64,000 nucleotides of DNA. It comes from Methylohalobius sp964654415. GTDB lineage: Bacteria; Pseudomonadota; Gammaproteobacteria; Methylococcales; Methylothermaceae. Each line of letters starts with the position of its first letter. Position 1 is the first letter of the stretch. Of this stretch, positions 27,069 to 35,139 are shown piece by piece. A model generated the notes under the pieces. It made no database searches, was not told the DNA's origin, and worked only from the letters and a program-made list of their open reading frames with translations. The translations under genes and the position numbers were made by a program. The stretch is from positions 124,001-188,000 of the forward strand of contig CAZZIP010000004.1 of the NCBI GenBank assembly GCA_964654415.1, read 5' to 3'.

Positions 27069-27398
27069 ATGAGCGATTTGGATCCGATTGAAGGCAACTG
27101 GTATGTAGACCTCGATACGGGGCAGAAATTTGAAGTCCTAGTCGTCGATGACGAAGCTGGAATCGTAGAAATCCAATATTTCGACGGCAGCGTTGACCAG
27201 ATAGATTTAGACGCCTGGCAGGAAATGAATTTGGAGACTATTGAGGAACCGGAAGACTGGACCGGTCCCATCGACGACGTCGAGCCAGAAGACATCGAAT
27301 ATTCCGAGATGGGCTTAGAGGAAGGCGAAGAGGAATGGAGCGAAGACAGCTTTCCTGCCGAAGGGGACGAAAGCTCTTTCCATGAGGAAAGAGAATAG
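27069..27398 (+). CDS. small, very acidic protein of unknown function
   Basis: This 109-residue protein contains 40 aspartate/glutamate residues and only a handful of basic ones. The N-terminal half reads GNWYVDLDTGQKFEVL and IVEIQYFDGSVDQIDLDAW, which looks like a small beta-barrel domain. The C-terminal half is an acidic tail likely to be disordered. A good AGGAG site precedes the ATG by seven bases. It lies three bases before yajQ, so the two are probably co-expressed. Similar short proteins occur in other gammaproteobacterial genomes as far as I recall, without a known role. Confidence 0.75.
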   Translation: MSDLDPIEGNWYVDLDTGQKFEVLVVDDEAGIVEIQYFDGSVDQIDLDAWQEMNLETIEEPEDWTGPIDDVEPEDIEYSEMGLEEGEEEWSEDSFPAEGDESSFHEERE

Positions 27399-27401
27399 CT
27401 C

Positions 27402-27884
27402 ATGCCCTCGTTTGACATCGTCTCAGAGATCGACCGCCACGAAGTGGCCAACGCAGTGGATCAGGCTAACCGCGAGGTGGCCACCCGGTTTGATTTCAAA
27501 GGTTCAGGCGCTCACTTTGAGCTAGTAGAAGACAAAATCATCCTGCGTGCTCAAACCGACTTCCAGCTCAAACAAATGCTCGACATCCTGCGGCTAAAGC
27601 TTGCCAAACGCGGTGTGGACATCGCTTGTCTGGAAGTCGGCGAGCCTAGGATCAGCGGCCAGGCAGCGCATCAAAAGATCGTCTTACGCCAGGGAATCGA
27701 TCACGAGCTCGCCAAACAGATCATCAAACTCATCAAAGACACCAAGCTCAAGGTCCAGGCCAGCGTCCAGGGTGATCAGATTCGGGTTTCGGGTAAAAAG
27801 CGCGACGACTTGCAATCCGTCATCCGCACTCTTCGGGAAGCCAATCTGAATTGGCCTGTGCAATTTACCAACTTTCGGGATTGA
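27402..27884 (+). CDS. yajQ: YajQ family cyclic-di-GMP/nucleotide-binding protein
   Basis: The 160-residue protein starts MPSFDIVSEIDRHEVANA and contains TRFDFKGSGA and RQGIDHELAKQIIKLIKD. All are hallmarks of the YajQ/DUF520 family of two tandem ferredoxin-like domains. Family members bind RNA/nucleotides, and in Xanthomonas bind cyclic di-GMP as a transcription co-regulator. Its partner here is unknown. Confidence 0.94.
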   Translation: MPSFDIVSEIDRHEVANAVDQANREVATRFDFKGSGAHFELVEDKIILRAQTDFQLKQMLDILRLKLAKRGVDIACLEVGEPRISGQAAHQKIVLRQGIDHELAKQIIKLIKDTKLKVQASVQGDQIRVSGKKRDDLQSVIRTLREANLNWPVQFTNFRD

Positions 27885-27982
27885 GCCTCGTCTCAACTCG
27901 GTAAGCGATGGCCTCTTGGATATTGAGTTTACGGGCAGTGGCGCCAGAGTGCGAATATAACTTAGTCTGACCCGATATCCCG

Positions 27983-27997
27983 GTGTCGATTCGACAC
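27983..27997. repeat. 15-bp perfect palindrome in the yajQ downstream spacer
   Basis: GTGTCGA-T-TCGACAC is a perfect inverted repeat with one central base, lying in the 183-bp spacer between the convergent yajQ and the small membrane protein gene. There is no T-run beside it, so it is not an obvious intrinsic terminator. It could bind a dimeric regulator or be chance. No other feature is seen in this spacer. Confidence 0.4.
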
Positions 27998-28067
27998 AGC
28001 GTACCCACTATTATAAATGCAGTTTTACTGGGTTTTGGTACCTCATTGCCCGGGTAAACGGCGCCTG

Positions 28068-28442
28068 TCACGAATCGGCAAGGGGCTTTGCGCCTTTATC
28101 CTCCAGCGTAAGGTAGCCAGTAACCGCACCCCACAGCAGCACGTACAGATCGTGCAGAATCTTCTCGACTTCCACGTAGTGCGCATGGCGTAGGTAATGC
28201 AGGTAATCGACCACGTCATAGACCAAGGCAATAGCCAGGATCAAAAATAAGCTCGCTTTGACACCCAGATTACGCTTGCGCAACAAGACCCAGATGCCAA
28301 GCAGCGCAAATCCAGTCGCAAAATGAAAGAAATTGCGTACCATCATTTCGCTGCTGAACATACTCGCCTTAGCCGCGGCAGCGACAAAATAAAGGAGAAC
28401 CCAACCGACCAAAAGTGAAATCCAAAGATTTTTTAGATTCAT
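28068..28442 (-). CDS. small integral membrane protein, unknown function
   Basis: This 124-residue protein has four hydrophobic segments, at about residues 8-26, 38-57, 63-83 and 96-112, and charged loops with HYLRHAHYVEVEK between the last two. I do not recognise a family. It begins three bases after the stop of the P-type ATPase gene on the same strand, so it is likely co-translated and may be an accessory of that pump. The histidine-rich loop DYLHYLRHAHY might bind metal, but this is speculation. Confidence 0.6.
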   Translation of the reverse strand: MNLKNLWISLLVGWVLLYFVAAAAKASMFSSEMMVRNFFHFATGFALLGIWVLLRKRNLGVKASLFLILAIALVYDVVDYLHYLRHAHYVEVEKILHDLYVLLWGAVTGYLTLEDKGAKPLADS

Positions 28443-28445
28443 GGC

Positions 28446-31178
28446 TTATCTCCGAACGGTAGTCTTGGCGCGATACCGTCCCCAAAAATTCCGCACCCCT
28501 CTCTCCAGCTCAAGCAACAGAAAAACTCCAAATCCTACCCCCAAGATCTCGACTCCATGCCTGAAATCAACCGGCCGAGTAGCGAAAAAGCGCTCCATAA
28601 AGGGAGCATAGGTAAAGACAAGTTGCAGAACAACAACGACGGCCACCGCCAATAGAGCTGCCCGGTTGCTGATTAGGCGCTTGGGGTGAAGGGCGGTAGC
28701 GCTCAGATGACGCACGCTGAACAGATAAAATACCTCCAGTGCCACTAAAGTGTTTACCGCATAGGTGCGTGCTTCCTCCAGTGTGGCACCATGCAGCTTC
28801 GACCATAAAAAGAGGCCGAACACCCCGGTCACAAACAAAGCAGAGACTAGCACGATTCGCCACAACAATAGCCCAGATAACAGAGGCTCCTGAGGTGGAC
28901 GCGGCGGGCGGCGCATGACATCGGCTTCGGCTGGCTCAAATGCAAGGGCCATCGCCAACGCTCCCGAGCTCACCATATTCACCCATAGAATTTGCAGTGG
29001 TGTGATCGGCAAGGTGGTGCCGGCGAGCAAACCAGCGACGATGCTCATCGATTCGCCGCCGTTGACCGGGAGTAAAAATAAAATCGCTTTTTTGAGGTTG
29101 TCGTAGACCGTGCGTCCCTCGCGAACAGCGTGCGCGATGGTGGCGAAATTGTCATCGGCCAGTACCATTTCCGCCGCTTCTTTCGCCGCCTCAGTACCAT
29201 TTAGTCCCATCGCTATGCCCACATCCGCCCGCTTCAAGGCCGGGGCGTCGTTGACTCCGTCGCCGGTCATCGCTACCACCTGCCCGTCCGCTTGCAAGGC
29301 CTCGACTAGGCGCAGTTTATGCTCGGGGGCAGTGCGAGCAAACACATCTACTCGGGTGGCAACATTTATCCACTGGTCAGCGGATAAACCTTCCAAGTCC
29401 GCGCCGATGACAACCTCTTTGGCGTTTTCAAGCGCCAGCATCTGGGCGACGGCCAAAGCCGTGGCCGCATGGTCGCCGGTGATCATCTTCACCCGAATGC
29501 CCGCCGAGCGGCATTCAGCGATCGCAGCGATGGCCTCCTCGCGCGGCGGATCGATTAAACCTAAAAGGCCGAGCAGAGTGAGTTCCTTGCCGACGTCGGC
29601 AAACTTAAGTTCTCGGTGCTCTGCTTGAACCGCACGCATTGCCACTGCCAAAACGCGCTGACCTTGGTGAGCCAAGGTCTCAATTCCCTGTTGCCAGAAT
29701 GCCCGATTAATGGAGTCTGTTGCCCCGTTTTGACCCTGTTGCCTTAAGCACATCCGTAAAAGCTGCTCCGGAGCGCCTTTGACAAAAATAACTCCGTGCC
29801 CTTGGTGATCGTGGTGCAGACTCGCCATGAAACGGTGCTCAGCGTCAAACGGAATTACGTCAGTGCGCGGCAGGCGCTTGCCTTCTTGGCGATAATCCAA
29901 ACCAGCCTTGAGCGCTGCAGTCAACAAGGCGCCTTCCATAGGGTCACCGTCTACTTTCCAGCTCCCCTCCTCCTGCCGCAAGCTCGCATCGTTACATAGC
30001 GCTGCTGCGCGTAACAGTTCCTTGAGGACAGGGAAACGATCTAGCTCGATCTCTCTTCCATCCAGGCTAAAGCTCCCGTGGGGGTCATAGCCCACGCCGC
30101 TTATTTCGAACCTCCCTTCGGCGGTGATCGCTGAGCGCACTGTCATCTCGTTGCGAGTCAGGGTACCGGTCTTGTCAGAACAGATCACGGTCACTGAACC
30201 TAAGGTCTCAACTGCAGGCAGACGGCGCAAGATAGCATTGCGTTTGGCCATGGCCTGCACGCCGATGGCCAAAGTCACCGTCAGGATAGCCGGCAGCCCC
30301 TCGGGAATCGCTGCGACTGCCAAGCTCACCACCGTCATGAACGTGGTTTCTAAATCCTGATGCTGAACCCAAACGCCGAAGGCAAAGATCAGCCCGCCGG
30401 CTAAGAGGATCACTGCGCTGAGCCAGCGCGAGAAATGGTCCATCTTGATCAAAAGCGGCGTTTTTACTGGTTCAACCTCTGCCAACATCGCACTGATCCG
30501 GCCGATTTCGGTCGCCGCCCCAGTCGCCACCACTACTGCAACCCCCTGGCCGGCGCTGACTAAAGTACCCGAATACGCCATACAGCTGCGATCACCAAGA
30601 GGGACATCAGCTGCTACCGGATCAGGCGTTTTTTCTACCGGTACCGACTCGCCGGTAAGGATAGCCTCTTGGACCCTTAGGTTTTTGGTTTGCAACAAGC
30701 GCAAATCTGCCGGGATTTTATCGCCTGCCCCCAGCAACACCACATCCCCTGGCACCAACTCCTCCGCCGGCAAGGTGCGCCGCACGCCGTCGCGTATCAC
30801 CGAGGCCTGCGGCGCCAACATGCCGCGGATGGCTTCCAACGCCTTTTCCGCTTTGCCTTCCTGAACGAAGCCGATCACCGAGTCGACCAAAACCACGGCC
30901 AGGATCACCGAAGTGTCCACCCAATCGCCCAAAAGCGCCGTCGCCGTGGCCGCCGCCAGTAGGATGCAGATCAACAAATTATGGAATTGGCGCACAAAGC
31001 GTAGCCAAGAAGGAGTATGCCTGGGTGGCGGTAAGCGATTAGGACCAAAACGCTGGCGGCGCCGCTTGACCTCCGCTTCGGACAGTCCGGTCTTGGGGTC
31101 TACTTGTTGCTGGGCCAATACTTCTGGCACCGTCAGGGCATGCCAATCAAATGGCTTGTTGGCGACTCGCTCAGTCAT
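28446..31178 (-). CDS. cation-transporting P-type ATPase (P2 type)
   Basis: The 910-residue pump has the N-terminal cation-ATPase domain, the actuator TGES loop (LTGESVPVEK), membrane helix 4 PEGLPAIL, the phosphorylation site CSDKTGTLT and the hinge MTGDGVNDAPALKRADVGIAMG. It also has a C-terminal six-helix domain. It resembles bacterial calcium/sodium-type (PMR1/SERCA-like) P2 ATPases. Helix 6 reads NMVSSGALAMAL, lacking the aspartate of the usual NxxTDxxPA calcium site, so the transported ion is uncertain. It forms the middle of a minus-strand run with LemA and two TPM-domain genes. Confidence 0.88.
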   Translation of the reverse strand: MTERVANKPFDWHALTVPEVLAQQQVDPKTGLSEAEVKRRRQRFGPNRLPPPRHTPSWLRFVRQFHNLLICILLAAATATALLGDWVDTSVILAVVLVDSVIGFVQEGKAEKALEAIRGMLAPQASVIRDGVRRTLPAEELVPGDVVLLGAGDKIPADLRLLQTKNLRVQEAILTGESVPVEKTPDPVAADVPLGDRSCMAYSGTLVSAGQGVAVVVATGAATEIGRISAMLAEVEPVKTPLLIKMDHFSRWLSAVILLAGGLIFAFGVWVQHQDLETTFMTVVSLAVAAIPEGLPAILTVTLAIGVQAMAKRNAILRRLPAVETLGSVTVICSDKTGTLTRNEMTVRSAITAEGRFEISGVGYDPHGSFSLDGREIELDRFPVLKELLRAAALCNDASLRQEEGSWKVDGDPMEGALLTAALKAGLDYRQEGKRLPRTDVIPFDAEHRFMASLHHDHQGHGVIFVKGAPEQLLRMCLRQQGQNGATDSINRAFWQQGIETLAHQGQRVLAVAMRAVQAEHRELKFADVGKELTLLGLLGLIDPPREEAIAAIAECRSAGIRVKMITGDHAATALAVAQMLALENAKEVVIGADLEGLSADQWINVATRVDVFARTAPEHKLRLVEALQADGQVVAMTGDGVNDAPALKRADVGIAMGLNGTEAAKEAAEMVLADDNFATIAHAVREGRTVYDNLKKAILFLLPVNGGESMSIVAGLLAGTTLPITPLQILWVNMVSSGALAMALAFEPAEADVMRRPPRPPQEPLLSGLLLWRIVLVSALFVTGVFGLFLWSKLHGATLEEARTYAVNTLVALEVFYLFSVRHLSATALHPKRLISNRAALLAVAVVVVLQLVFTYAPFMERFFATRPVDFRHGVEILGVGFGVFLLLELERGVRNFWGRYRAKTTVRR

Positions 31179-31188
31179 ACTCCCACTT

Positions 31189-31698
31189 TCAAGAATCGAG
31201 CACTACCGGCTGATCGGCAAGCTCATTGCCAAGCCGATCGGGACCTGGGAAATACCGCTTGAGCTGCTCCCCGACAGCCGCCACGCCAACCAGCAGTCCT
31301 TGCTCGAAACGCCCCTGGCGAAACGCTTCCTCCATCTGCCTACAGATCCGCTCCCACTCTTCCTGCCCCACCAAGCGATTAATCCCGCGGTCGGCGACGA
31401 TTTCTACCTCGCGGTCGGCGAGGAGGAGATAGATCAACACGCCGTTGTTGTGTTCGGTATCCCACACTCGAAGCTGGGAGAATACCTCCAAGGCGCGATC
31501 ACGCGCCGAGCAGCGGCGCAGCAGCCTGCGCCAATCGAGGGCCGCCTCGACCGCCACTCGAATTTCGCCGCTGTGTTCCCGCTCGCTTTGGGAAATCGCC
31601 TCAGCAATGGCCTTACGGGAGCGCTCGGGCAACACTTGGCGCAGCCGCCAGGGTGGATAACAAAGGTGTTTGAGGAGCCTAACAAAGGTATTGCGCAT
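31189..31698 (-). CDS. TPM-domain protein (soluble, short)
   Basis: The 169-residue protein has a TPM (TLP18.3/Psb32/MOLO-1) domain: SEREHSGEIRVAVE, FSQLRVWDTEHNNGVLIYLL and VEIVADRGINRLVGQEEWE match the core. There is no signal peptide, and the N-terminus is basic. It follows directly after a longer TPM gene with a signal peptide, with no intervening base. Such long-short TPM pairs next to lemA are common in bacteria, probably acting at the membrane, but their biochemical role is unclear. Confidence 0.82.
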   Translation of the reverse strand: MRNTFVRLLKHLCYPPWRLRQVLPERSRKAIAEAISQSEREHSGEIRVAVEAALDWRRLLRRCSARDRALEVFSQLRVWDTEHNNGVLIYLLLADREVEIVADRGINRLVGQEEWERICRQMEEAFRQGRFEQGLLVGVAAVGEQLKRYFPGPDRLGNELADQPVVLDS

Positions 31699-32556
31699 TC
31701 ACCACCGTCCCGATGCCCCGCCGCCGCTGAAACCGCCACCTCCGCCACGGAATCCACCGCCGAATCCCGTGTTTCCCCAGCCACCTCGACTGAAACCGCC
31801 GCCTCCTCCATACCAACCGCCAGGTCTAGCTTCAATCCCGGCAAGGACAGCGGCAAAGACAAACAGACCGACAAACAGCGCGAACAAAAGCGGCATCCCA
31901 GCCCAAACGGCGACTATCCCAACCCCACCCCCGGCGATCAGCGCTGCCGGCAAAGGCCCAAGCAACAAGCGAAGCCGCTCGCCGCCGAATATCCCGCCAA
32001 CGATCGCCAAGACGACCGAACCGAATTCCCCGCGCGGAGCGGCGCGCTTTGGCTCAGGCGGCGGCAATGGCTCGCCGCGGATCAAATCCATAATCCGCTC
32101 AAGCCCTGCTGCTAGCCCGCCGTAAAAATCGCCCCGGCGGAAGAAAGGGATCATGATCTCCTCAATGATTCTCTTGGCGATGGCATCCGGGATCACGCCT
32201 TCCAGTCCCCGCCCGACTTCGATCCGCACCGCACGGTCCTCAACCGCAAGCAGTACCAGAAGGCCATCGTCTACGCCTGCCCGCCCCAGCTTCCACTCCT
32301 CGACTACGCGGATCGAGTAAGCTTCGATGGGTTCGGGCTGGGTCGTGGGCACGATCAGCACCGCGATCTGGCTGCCTTTCTCTGCCTCGAAGGCGGCCAG
32401 CCGACGTTCGAGCTCTACCTTTTGCTTGGGATTTAAGGTGCCGGTCAGATCGACCACCCGCCCGGTCAACGGCGGCACTGCAAGTTGGGCCAGCCCCAAA
32501 GCGACAACGAGCATTAGGCCTAAACCGACCAGCCAGCGCCACAGAGATATCGTCAT
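31699..32556 (-). CDS. TPM-domain membrane protein with glycine-rich tail (YgcG type)
   Basis: This 285-residue protein has an N-terminal signal/membrane helix (7-26). A periplasmic TPM domain (about 32-155) follows, with VVDLTGTLNPKQ, SQIAVLIVPTT and GVDDGLLVLLAVEDR. Two or three membrane helices lie at about 178-245, and a glycine-serine rich C-terminus with GGGGFSGGGASGRW ends the protein. The pattern is that of YgcG-like proteins encoded beside lemA. It overlaps lemA by four bases. Confidence 0.85.
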   Translation of the reverse strand: MTISLWRWLVGLGLMLVVALGLAQLAVPPLTGRVVDLTGTLNPKQKVELERRLAAFEAEKGSQIAVLIVPTTQPEPIEAYSIRVVEEWKLGRAGVDDGLLVLLAVEDRAVRIEVGRGLEGVIPDAIAKRIIEEIMIPFFRRGDFYGGLAAGLERIMDLIRGEPLPPPEPKRAAPRGEFGSVVLAIVGGIFGGERLRLLLGPLPAALIAGGGVGIVAVWAGMPLLFALFVGLFVFAAVLAGIEARPGGWYGGGGGFSRGGWGNTGFGGGFRGGGGGFSGGGASGRW

Positions 32557-33143
32557 TTGGGCTGAGCGCCAAAGTCTATTTTCGGCGCCGTCGAGATGGC
32601 CGCCTCGTTTTCGACGCTAAAGCTCGGCTTGACTTCAAAGCCAAACAATTTGGCGGTTAAATTGGTGGGAAACGAGCGCACTGTGACGTTGTAGGCTTGA
32701 ACCGCTTGGATGTAGCGGTTTCTGGCGACCGCAATCCGGTTTTCGGTCCCCTCAAGCTGCGCTTGCAGATCGCGGAACAAAGCGTCCGCTTTGAGCTGCG
32801 GGTAGTTTTCGACCACGGCCAAAAGCCGCGAAAGAGCGCTGGAGAGTTCTCCTTGGGCGGCCTGAAAGCGGGCGAAGGCTTGCGGGTCGGCGAGGAGCTC
32901 CGGCGTCGCTTGGATGCTCCCCACTTTAGCGCGCGCTTCGATCACCTGCGCCAGCACCTCTTTCTCGTGGGCGGCGTAGCCTTTGACTACTTCAACCAGG
33001 TTAGGAACTAAGTCGGCGCGCCGTTGATACTGGTTGACGACCTCCGCCCAAGCCGCCTTGATCTGCTCGTCCTGCTGCTGCAGGGTGTTGTAACCACAAC
33101 CAGATAACAACAAAATCAACCATAAGCTGAAAATTCTAAGCAT
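32553..33143 (-). CDS. lemA: LemA family lipoprotein
   Basis: The 196-residue protein starts with a signal ending in the lipobox LLSGC (Cys16), then the LemA core with WAEVVNQYQRRADLVPNLVEVVKGYAAHE written across residues 31-60. AYNVTVRSFPTNLTAKLFGF lies near the end. LemA proteins are helical membrane-surface proteins of poorly known role, usually paired with TPM proteins as here. It is translated before the longer TPM gene with a four-base overlap. Confidence 0.9.
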   Translation of the reverse strand: MLRIFSLWLILLLSGCGYNTLQQQDEQIKAAWAEVVNQYQRRADLVPNLVEVVKGYAAHEKEVLAQVIEARAKVGSIQATPELLADPQAFARFQAAQGELSSALSRLLAVVENYPQLKADALFRDLQAQLEGTENRIAVARNRYIQAVQAYNVTVRSFPTNLTAKLFGFEVKPSFSVENEAAISTAPKIDFGAQPK

Positions 33144-33146
33144 TTT

Positions 33147-33521
33147 TTACCCTTGAAGCTTAAACCGCCGATAGGTTTCGGCCAGGTGCGACAAGCCACA
33201 GTAAACCAAACCCAAAGGCAGAGCTGGCCGCACCGGCAAGTTGGTCACCTCGCAGAATAACCAAACTCCCACCACCGCCGCTAAAAACAAGCCGCCCATA
33301 AACGCCACCGGGCGCCAGTCGGGTTTGGCATAATGAAACAGCCACAGCCACACCTGTAGCGCTGCCAAAAAGAAGATCAGCGCCATGAAGCTTAAGTTCA
33401 CATGGCCGTAATAGCGCATTACCTCTTCGCTAAACACCCATTGGGGATTGAACAACAGCAAAAGCCCGCCCAGTACCGACAGCCACACCGCCAGTTGGAA
33501 ATTGATCCGTACTGCTTGCAT
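33147..33521 (-). CDS. small membrane protein, unknown function
   Basis: The 124-residue protein has four likely membrane helices (about 8-26, 42-63, 74-91 and 96-112) joined by short loops. It ends three bases before lemA, which suggests that it is the first gene of the LemA-TPM-ATPase run. I do not recognise the family, and no catalytic motif is visible. Confidence 0.55.
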   Translation of the reverse strand: MQAVRINFQLAVWLSVLGGLLLLFNPQWVFSEEVMRYYGHVNLSFMALIFFLAALQVWLWLFHYAKPDWRPVAFMGGLFLAAVVGVWLFCEVTNLPVRPALPLGLVYCGLSHLAETYRRFKLQG

Positions 33522-33580
33522 GCCAACCTCCTCGTTTGTTTATTTCATCCCACTTCCGTCAATCAGCCGGAAGATAAAGC

Positions 33581-34174
33581 TTATACTTGTTTCTCAAGTG
33601 CCCGTCTGACCAGCGCCGCTTCGCGTTCTCTCAAATCCAACCCAAGCGCAGCTTGCCTGGCTTTATCCGACATTTTGCGCCAGGTTTTGGCGACGATCTC
33701 AACGATCTTGTCATCGCTGTAATCTTTGGCAAACGGGGCGAAATAGTATTCTAGAAACACCAGGCAGGCGCAGTCTTCTACCAGTTGTACCTGAGGATCG
33801 CGTTTTAAGCCTTGCTTGAGCAGAATGCGCCTGACACAAGCGATGGCAGCTTGGTCGTAACCGGCCGTTTTAAGCAATTGCGCCGCTTTGTCCGCATGGA
33901 GCTGGTAGAGAGAGGTACGCCATTTGAGATACCCCAGCCTGCCTGGGGGATAAGACCTGCGCGGCACCAGCCAGCGGCAGGTGTGCTGGGCGCGCGCGGC
34001 CAAAAAAGCCTCCTGCGGCGCTTTGGGTTCGAGTTGGGTCAGCCAACGGGTCATGCGCAGACCGTAAAGATAGGTTCTGGGGTACGCCTCCCCCTGCCAG
34101 GTCTCCCATTCTGGGTCCTGAGCGTTGGCCTGGTCGATCAATCGGACAGCGTGAAGAAATCTTGAGGTATCCAT
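33581..34174 (-). CDS. DUF4202-domain protein
   Basis: The protein has 197 residues from the ATG at 34174; a TTG two codons earlier is less likely. The motifs FLHAVRLIDQANAQDP, YLYGLRMTRWL, AARAQHTCRW and RRSYPPGRLGYLKWRT match DUF4202 proteins. These are predicted helical proteins with conserved histidine and aspartate reminiscent of an HD-like fold. Function is unknown. It is divergent from the epimerase gene that follows. Confidence 0.75.
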   Translation of the reverse strand: MDTSRFLHAVRLIDQANAQDPEWETWQGEAYPRTYLYGLRMTRWLTQLEPKAPQEAFLAARAQHTCRWLVPRRSYPPGRLGYLKWRTSLYQLHADKAAQLLKTAGYDQAAIACVRRILLKQGLKRDPQVQLVEDCACLVFLEYYFAPFAKDYSDDKIVEIVAKTWRKMSDKARQAALGLDLREREAALVRRALEKQV

Positions 34175-34237
34175 TGACAAACTCGAAAACCTGGCATACT
34201 TAGGGAAATCTTACGCACTTGCCTGGGAGGAGGAAAG

Positions 34238-35137
34238 ATGCACATTTTCATCACCGGCGGCACCGGCTTCATCGGTCGCCATCTGTGTCAATTATTGCAC
34301 GCCAAAAACCACACCCTAACGGTCTTAAGCCGCAGGTCCGATGCCCAAGTCCTGGAAATCTGCGGCCAGGTGAAGGTGGTTCACTCCTTAGACGAGCTTA
34401 CCCCCAAGCACTGCTTCGACGCCATCGTGAACCTGGCTGGCGAACCCATCTTTGGTCCGCGCTGGACTAAGAAGCGCAAACAGGTCCTATGGGACAGCCG
34501 GGTAACGCTCACTGAGCGCTTGGTAGACTGGATCGGCCGGGCTGAGGTCAAACCCAGGGTGCTGGTTTCGGGTTCGGCGGTGGGCTACTACGGCGACCAA
34601 GGCGATAAAATCTTGGACGAAACCAGCCCGCCGGTGGAAAAGGGCTTCGGCCAGCACCTGTGCGCGGCTTGGGAGGCTGCCGCCAGCCGTGCCGAAAATT
34701 TCGGGGTGAGAGTCTGCCGGCTGCGCACCGGATTGGTCCTAGGCAAGGGGGGAGGTCTTTTGGCACGCATGTTGCCGATATTTAAGCTGGGCTTAGGAGG
34801 TCGCTTAGGAAGCGGAAGTCAGTGGATGAGCTGGATTCACATCGACGACCACGTCCGCGTTACCGAATTTCTCTTGGGCAACAACGCGCTTTCCGGCCCG
34901 TTCAACGCTTGTGCTCCGCAGCCGGTCACTAACGCCGACTTCACCGTGACCTTAGCGCGCCTGCTCAAGCGCCCCGCCTGTTTGCCGGTGCCCGCCCTGG
35001 CGCTGAAGCTCGCCTTGGGGGAAATGGGAGAGCTTATGCTCGAAAGCCAAAGGGTGCTGCCTAAACGGCTTGAGGAAGCCGGCTTTGAATTTAAGTTCCC
35101 CTCCTTGGAGGCAGCTCTCAAGGAAGTGCTAGCCTAA
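34238..35137 (+). CDS. TIGR01777/YfcH-family SDR epimerase-like protein
   Basis: This 299-residue NAD(P)-binding protein has the TGGTGFIGRHL motif at residues 6-16. VNLAGEPIFGPRW, SGSAVGYYGDQGD and WEAAASRAENFG follow, along with the C-terminal DUF1731 region with PVPALALKLALGEMGELML. The family resembles nucleotide-sugar epimerases, but its substrate is unknown. A strong GGAGGAGGAAAG ribosome site precedes the ATG. It converges on rmuC two bases away. Confidence 0.88.
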   Translation: MHIFITGGTGFIGRHLCQLLHAKNHTLTVLSRRSDAQVLEICGQVKVVHSLDELTPKHCFDAIVNLAGEPIFGPRWTKKRKQVLWDSRVTLTERLVDWIGRAEVKPRVLVSGSAVGYYGDQGDKILDETSPPVEKGFGQHLCAAWEAAASRAENFGVRVCRLRTGLVLGKGGGLLARMLPIFKLGLGGRLGSGSQWMSWIHIDDHVRVTEFLLGNNALSGPFNACAPQPVTNADFTVTLARLLKRPACLPVPALALKLALGEMGELMLESQRVLPKRLEEAGFEFKFPSLEAALKEVLA

Positions 35138-35139
35138 AC

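Noticed and set aside
27865..28071. Minus-strand 68-codon frame overlapping the yajQ end
   Set aside because: It overlaps yajQ, has no ribosome site and no recognisable domain; it is probably chance.
31670..32125. Proline-rich frame on the plus strand
   Set aside because: It is antisense to the glycine-rich tail of the TPM membrane protein, which creates a long proline-rich open frame by complementarity.
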